Of a DNA stretch of 64,000 bases, positions 58,980 through 64,000 are shown in pieces. Source of the stretch: Pleurodeles waltl (taxonomy: Eukaryota; Chordata; Amphibia; Caudata; Salamandridae); the NCBI RefSeq assembly GCF_031143425.1, contig NC_090439.1, positions 356,866,027 to 356,930,026 of the forward strand. Direction: 5' to 3'. The notes below the pieces were generated by a model that made no database searches, was not told where the DNA came from, and saw only the letters and a list, made by a program, of their open reading frames with translations. A program made the translations under genes and the position numbers. Position 1 is the first letter of the stretch; each line of letters opens with the position of its first letter.

Positions 58980-61900
58980 TTCCGGAATCCCTCTCACTAC
59001 TGGGGAAGAAGTCCCGCTGCAGGTGATTTTCACCGACACTGTTTCCTCTCCGAGCTTGGGGAGGGTGGATGATGATCTTGCGATTGTTCCACCGACGGCG
59101 ATTAATATGGAATCTTGTGATCAAATTGCTGTACATTCTACTGACGTTTCTGAAGATGTGGTTTATAGCGTGCCACGGCGAGAGCCTCCGTCTGCTTCTT
59201 CGTTCACAGTTGCACCTTTTGCTAGAACTGCTTCTGGCTGCTTCAACGACGCTCATAATGATGGGTCCGGCTCCTCGTCTTCGATGTCTTCTGTCCACGG
59301 TCCACGACGGCTGCTGGGATGGCTTAAACAAACATATTTTGTTTTTCCTTGGAACTATTTTTGGCTGTTTTTGGCCGTGATGACTATTTTATTTTGGTTG
59401 GGATTTGTGGTTACTTTTTTTCTGCTAATACATGGTCATTTTCTTCCTGATCGATCTGACATTGAGCACGTGGAGACTGTGTTAAAACCACATTTTTCGT
59501 CTCATATGGTTCGAAGAGACTTGTCCAAAGTGAACATTTCTGCTATACCAGTTCCGGATGGAATTGTGTGGGATAAAGTAATGTTTGATATATATGGTCC
59601 CACTGAATTGATTCAAATACCGTATGTCCTCAAATTATCAATGAATGATATTGTTATACCTGGCATTGTTTCTGATGATTGGGATGTGAAGACAGTAGAT
59701 TCTATGCTAACGGATTTGCAATATTATACTGTCTATGACGATGAAGATGCTTACCAGTTTAGAGATAATCATGGTGACATGTTTTGTTACATCTATTATG
59801 GACACCACTTTATTCATAAAGCTAGTAGCCCTAAGTCCATGTTTAATTATGTGCAATGGAACATTGCTCGACTCCTCCACAAGGGAGTTCAAAAACGTAT
59901 TATGAAAAATTTGCATATTTTGCTGGGCATGATCCACGTAATGCTAGGTCCTACTATTTTAAAGTTACACCGTATTCTAATAAGCAAATGTTATTGACCG
60001 ATACTAAATTACTGTATTCCAATTTGTTTGTATCTAACCTGTCGGTCGAGGGATATGAATACTGGTTTAAAACTGTTGACTTGAAAAGTGTTTGGGGTAC
60101 GAAAAATTGGCAAATGCAAGGCAGGGACACGTTATTTAGAGCATGTATTATCCCTGTGCAGATGATTTTCCTCAATGACACAGTACAACAGACTAGCTGT
60201 TTGGGCTTAGCGACGATTAGGGAGTTAACTTTGCCTAGTATACCTGTCCCTTCTAAATAAAAAAATTGGCAGCACTATGTGAATGCTACTTTCAGTGACT
60301 TTACACATTGGGTCCAGAATGGTACGCTTAACACTTCATCGTTACATCCAGGCGGGTGGTTATTATGGCCTGTAGACACTAATAAGTGTCATCAACGTTT
60401 TGTCACCTCTTCAGGGGGGTTCAGGACTAATAGGGCAGACCCTCGTTATGTTTCACCAGAACATGCTGATATAATAACTACATACAGTGTGGGGAAGCTT
60501 TGTCAGCAATGGTTGAAGTCATCCACGCTGGATGCAGTTAAGTCACATCTCATGTTACTGTCTAATAATACTGATTTACAAGATTTTTTGTCAGGTCCCA
60601 GAGTACCACGGAAGAAAAGGTTCTTATACGAGGTTTATAATGAGATTTGGAAGCTTTCACAACAAGAAGCTGCAGCCCGGTTGAGGCAGATTGATCAAAA
60701 AAATCTGATGCAGACTTTGGGGGTTATTCTAACTTTGGAGGAGTGTTAATCCGTCCCAAAAGTGACGGTAAAGTGACGGATATACCACCAGCCGTATTAC
60801 GAGTTCCATAGGATATAATGGACTCGTAATACGGCTGGTGGTAAATCCGTCACTTTTCCGTCACTTTTGGGACGGATTAACACCTCCTCCAAAGTTAGAA
60901 TAACCCCCTTTGTCTGTTGTAGATAATGGCATGCATACCCTTTCTGAACATGTTTACACGATTGACAGCATTTTTCCTCTGCCATTGACATTATTAAATC
61001 GGACATGTCTTCTTTATATCATGGGCAGAGTCAGACGCAGTCCATCATGCAGCTGGGTTGGACTCTTCAGACCTTGAAGGCGGGTCGCGTTCCATGGCAG
61101 CACGTTCGTGCCAGAGAGATCGTTATCTCTTTTAATTTAACTCGTCAACAACAACTGATGGCTAAAAAGGAAGCGACATATGTTATGTTAAATATTGAGA
61201 AATTAGAGAAACTGCCTTTCACAGTAGCTGAGATTCCGTCAGCTGAATGGTTGATCCATGGGGTTATTAATTTGCCTATCTCTACTTTGCAATTTACTTC
61301 GTGTTTGAAGCACATTCCGGTGGGTAGATATGAACTATTGGGAGACAGTTACATACACGAGGTGTGGGACCTTCCCTTTCAGTACAGATGTGTTAATGGT
61401 TTGAAGGAGGTTTTTCTTAGCGGCAGCGAATGTGAAGCTTCTGTCAGCCATTCAATGGTTTGTAAACAGCTGTCCTTGCACGGGGCGTGTAACGCTTCGA
61501 TTGCTAACTTAGCTTGTTATCTGAAGGGAGTTCCAGTCCCGGTTATTAAAAACACTTTCCAGGTGCTTTCTAACGGCAGTTACATTGTTCTTAACAGCGA
61601 ACGCTGCTGTGGCATGCGTGCCGGAATAGTTTACATCGTCGTTGTCGACAAGGCCGTTACGTGCTGCGGGAATGTGTTGTTTCCCCCCACTCAATTTAGG
61701 GAGGTAGCAGACATCTGGCCTCATATTGCTACTTCCAAGGTTGATTTCGACAAGTTGAGTCGGCTAAAAGCTTTATTGTTTCAAAAGCATGTGGCCCTTA
61801 CATCTGCTAGCGAGACCTACGCACTTCAGGTGGCAAGGTCATCGGCGGAGATACAGTCCCTTTTGAATACTAACTTTCCGAATCACTTCGGTGAACTTGT

Positions 61901-62165
61901 GGGACGTATATTTAATGCATCCAGCACCGCTGGTATTGCACATTTTTTCAAAGTCATTGGTGTTGGTTTTGCTCATACCTTCTCTTCCATATTCGGTTTG
62001 ATACCTTCGGCTATACATTCTATTTTCGGAAGCATTTTTGGGGGTTTCCCGATTACTTTGGCTTTATTGGCTGGAGTCTTGCTGTTGTTGCTATTTTTTC
62101 GCAATGGCTGTCCCGTCACGACGAGATCCTGTACTGCTGCTCCCATCAGCGCAGCTGTGTCGTGA
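58921..62165 (+). pseudogene. env: ERV-B env (frameshifted, with MITE insertion)
   Basis: ATG 58921 overlaps pol by 59 bp. The N-terminal leader of about 143 residues is followed by a membrane span (about residues 144-170), matching the foamy Env leader peptide. A one-base loss near 59865 and a TAA at 60258 break the surface subunit. RKKR at 60609-60620, followed by FLYEVY, is a furin-type subunit junction. The MITE at 60719-60908 and a shift near 60973 break the transmembrane subunit, whose coil-rich ectodomain and C-terminal anchor (LLAGVLLLLLFF) end at 62165. Several NxS/T sites are present. Confidence 0.85.
60719..60908. mobile_element. Palindromic 190-bp MITE in env
   Basis: The left arm GGGGGTTATTCTAACTTTGG is repeated inverted at the right end, and complementarity extends through CCGTCCCAAAAGTGACGG and CCACCAGCCGTATTACGAG to near the centre. 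It is a near-perfect fold-back. TTT (60716-60718) recurs at 60909-60911 as a 3-bp duplication. A 3-bp duplication fits PIF/Harbinger-like elements, but TTT is not their usual TWA, so the superfamily is open. It adds 193 bp and shifts the env frame. Confidence 0.85.
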
Positions 62166-62598
62166 ACGCATGATGCAGCATTTTGGAGCGACACTCCTGG
62201 GACATTTGGAGTGCGACTGCTCTCTGTCATTCAGACCGGTTTTGGATTGTGTGCAACCCGTGTTTCGATGCCTTTGGTGCTCGTTTGAACATGCACTGGC
62301 TCTCTGTCTCTCATTGCAGCGCCCTCCAATGGTCGATACTGATCTGTTGATGTTCCCGATTAGGGCTCATTCCCAGACTTGTGCACTACGGATGCGCTTG
62401 CTTCGTGAGGCAGTTTATGAGATTCCCTTCCTGGAGGAAGATGGTATTGTCTCTTTCATAGGCCCTGCACGGGGTGCCGCCCTGACTGGTTTTGGGGCTT
62501 TGGATCACACCTGCTCCATGGTACTTTGTGGCGTGGATCTTCCGATATTGACATATATTGAAGTGGAGGAACTCCTGCGTTCTATTGCTTCTGTCTGA
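62104..62598 (+). CDS. ERV-B accessory ORF, 164 aa, unknown function
   Basis: ATG 62104 overlaps the env end by 62 bases in another frame and runs to TGA 62596. It is Cys-rich in the first half (for example LDCVQPVFRCLWCSF, residues about 45-60) and acidic at the C-terminus (EVEELL). It has no signal peptide, basic domain or zinc motif that I can name. ERV-A carries the same ORF with one frameshift and the same length end to end, so it belongs to the family, not to chance. By position it could stand where foamy viruses have the transactivator Tas; the sequence gives no support beyond that. It could also be a Bet-like or novel factor. Confidence 0.7.
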   Translation: MAVPSRRDPVLLLPSAQLCRERMMQHFGATLLGHLECDCSLSFRPVLDCVQPVFRCLWCSFEHALALCLSLQRPPMVDTDLLMFPIRAHSQTCALRMRLLREAVYEIPFLEEDGIVSFIGPARGAALTGFGALDHTCSMVLCGVDLPILTYIEVEELLRSIASV

Positions 62599-62763
62599 CG
62601 ATTGGATTTTTACGAAATTGACACTTTATTGAATTTGGTTTTATGCTCACATGTTACCTAAATTTATGACTTTGTTGTCTTCTCACCTTGTCGAAATACT
62701 TGTTTTAGATATTGTTTATATTTCGGGCATCCTTTTATGTTATTGGAACCACTTGCTACCGAC

Positions 62764-62773
62764 AAGGGGAGGG
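62764..62773 (+). other. ERV-B polypurine tract
   Basis: AAGGGGAGGG directly precedes the 3' LTR and is identical to that of ERV-A. Confidence 0.85.
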
Positions 62774-63778
62774 TGTAGTGTGGTTAGTTTTACGTATTCA
62801 TTGCGCTTTAGCTTCAGGCTTTAGGCCTTTGTGCATTTTGCCCTGAATATATTTTATTCATTTGCTGACAGCTCAGAGCCTCTGTGCACTCTGCTCTACA
62901 TGCTTTTTATTAGGCTTCGTACTGTTATTTTTCAAATAGCCAGTTCTACGGTGTTGTTTTTTATTCATATCACACTGTTTTGCATACTTCAGCACTGGAG
63001 TTCTCCATAACATATTTACTCTGTGCTTCAGTCAAGGATACAGTCTGGTACATTGCCGATAGACATGGTAAGAGTTTAGACTTGGCATTCCTGCGTAGGG
63101 ACATTTTGTGATCACGTTGACATGTTAGTTATAAAATCACTTCCTTGTCCCAATACACGCAAGAGGGAGATTCCGACCAGGGTACCACAACTTGACGCTG
63201 ACTGCCTCGTTGCAGATGCTGAACCAAGATCACAGGTCTTTGCTCAGGTATGAGGGCTGATATCCCCATAGTGATTCTAATAGGCAAGCTAGAAGCTTAA
63301 CATGCTGTGCTCTAGATAGAACAAGCAGAGGGAGAGTAGAAACTGTTTGACAATATGATAGCTTTGTTTTTATGTTTTACTCTCCTGGTAACTATTACAA
63401 TCCTACTGTGTTGTATCGTTCTGGTTATTGCGGCTCACGCCTTAATATCTAAAATACAGTCGTTTTATTAAAACATTATATAAAACTTATACTGTCTTTG
63501 TCATTTGTATATGAGATCATATTGGAAATAAGAGAGTTGGTTTGGATCTGAGTAACCACGACTTCCCTGAGAAGTTCCAAAGATGTCATGCGCTTGGCTG
63601 CCAAATCATTCCTTCCACATGGGAGAAATGAGGCACTGCTAGTTAGCCGGAGCAAAAACCGGATTTAGGGTGACAGAGTTCTTTACACGTGGGTCAGACT
63701 CAGTCCCCCACACCGTTATCGATCCTGCTACCTAGAAATCCAGTAGTCTCATTTAGAATAATGAGAGCCCACGTGACA
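62774..63778 (+). repeat. ERV-B 3' LTR
   Basis: It runs from TGTAGTGTGGTTAG to ACGTGACA and is followed by GCCT. It is about 99% identical to the 5' LTR, apart from 7 bp that the 5' copy lacks. Confidence 0.9.
63355..63471 (+). CDS. ORF38, ERV-B 3' LTR copy
   Basis: The same 38-codon frame is intact here and identical in protein to 53377-53493 by eye. It lies near the 3' end of proviral transcripts, immediately before ATTAAA. Confidence 0.45.
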   Translation: MIALFLCFTLLVTITILLCCIVLVIAAHALISKIQSFY

Positions 63779-63898
63779 GCCTTACAGCCCTAAGGCAGGG
63801 TGCACTATACGATAGGTGAGGGCATAGGTACATGAGCACTATGCCCCTACAGTGTAAGCAAAACCGTAGACATTGTAAGTGCAGAGTAGCCATAAGAG
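63779..63898 (+). mobile_element. R1 copy 5, second part (truncated)
   Basis: It starts with the GCCT duplicate and resumes R1 (TACAGCCCTAAGGCAGGGTG). It continues to about CATAAGAG, then loses R1 similarity. Confidence 0.8.
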
Positions 63899-64000
63899 CC
63901 AAATATGGCTTTGAAGGTCACATAAAGAAGGTTGTTCAAGGAGTCCCAAAAAAGGAAGGGGTATTCAGAATGAAATAAGTGAAACATGACTCAGTTTATA
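63899..64000. other. Unassigned sequence at window end
   Basis: About 100 bp after the R1 break. I see no feature in it. Confidence 0.6.

Larger units (their letters stand above)
52803..63778 (+). mobile_element. ERV-B: foamy-like endogenous retrovirus, nearly complete provirus
   Basis: This is an 11.0-kb provirus inside R1, flanked by GCCT. The order is LTR, primer site, gag, pol, env, accessory ORF, purine tract, LTR. The LTRs differ by about 10 substitutions and a 7-bp indel by eye, about 1%. Gag is open; pol has one stop; env has a frameshift near 59865, a stop at 60258, a 190-bp MITE at 60719 and a likely indel near 60973. The provirus therefore cannot encode a complete envelope. Foamy-like assignment rests on gene layout and motifs. 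Confidence 0.88.

Noticed and set aside
61905..61914. TATATTTAAT in the env 3' part as an internal promoter
   Set aside because: Foamy viruses have an internal promoter in env, but this stretch also encodes conserved Env residues and no other promoter element is evident.
61005..62165. ATG at 61005 as the start of a separate gene
   Set aside because: It is an internal Met of the env transmembrane subunit; coding similarity extends upstream of it.

Overview
This is repeat-only vertebrate DNA. I see no host gene, tRNA, rRNA or CRISPR array. The very long non-coding TG...CA elements, the deep nesting of retroelements, an 18-kb simple satellite and foamy-virus-like endogenous retroviruses all suggest a giant amphibian genome. 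A salamander or newt is my best guess; it rests on recalled repeat families, not on a search.

Layout. 1-703 is the end of a long LTR-like repeat I call R1. 704-31407 is one satellite array, about 18 kb in total, built on 5-bp GAGAT/GAGTC words. It is interrupted by a complete R1 copy (7006-9617), a foamy-like endogenous retrovirus (ERV-A, 11961-21660, flanked by AGTC) and a 5'-truncated LINE end (28143-28590). 31408-52063 is a nested stack. An R1 copy is split by an LTR-like element E (flanked by CGCGG). E holds a degraded Ty3/gypsy element whose integrase lies before its reverse transcriptase, the Gmr1-like order. The 3' LTR of that element is split by a minus-strand class I-like ERV (35210-46113). 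The env of that ERV is in turn split by another R1 copy (36107-38576). 52397-63898 is an R1 copy split by a second foamy-like provirus (ERV-B, 52803-63778, flanked by GCCT).

ERV-A and ERV-B share one plan: LTR of about 1 kb; primer site starting TGGCGCC; gag without zinc knuckles; pol in the +1 frame with its own ATG and the protease at its N-terminus; env with an N-terminal membrane-spanning leader, a furin site (seen in B) and a C-terminal anchor; an accessory ORF overlapping the env end; purine tract; LTR. This matches spumaretroviruses better than other retroviruses. B is the better copy: gag is open, pol has one stop, and env has frameshifts, a stop and a 190-bp palindromic MITE. A carries several stops and frameshifts, a deletion of about 132 bp in protease and one of about 1.14 kb in env. 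By eye the LTR pairs differ by about 1% in B and 3% in A, so B looks younger.

The points I think most deserve a second look are these: a 38-codon membrane-peptide ORF in all four foamy-like LTRs, with mostly silent differences between copies; an unrecognised 164-aa accessory ORF; a DSA protease triad; the IN-before-RT gypsy element; and the satellite, whose minus strand carries a dense array of consensus 5' splice-site (U1-binding) motifs that are absent from its first 2 kb.
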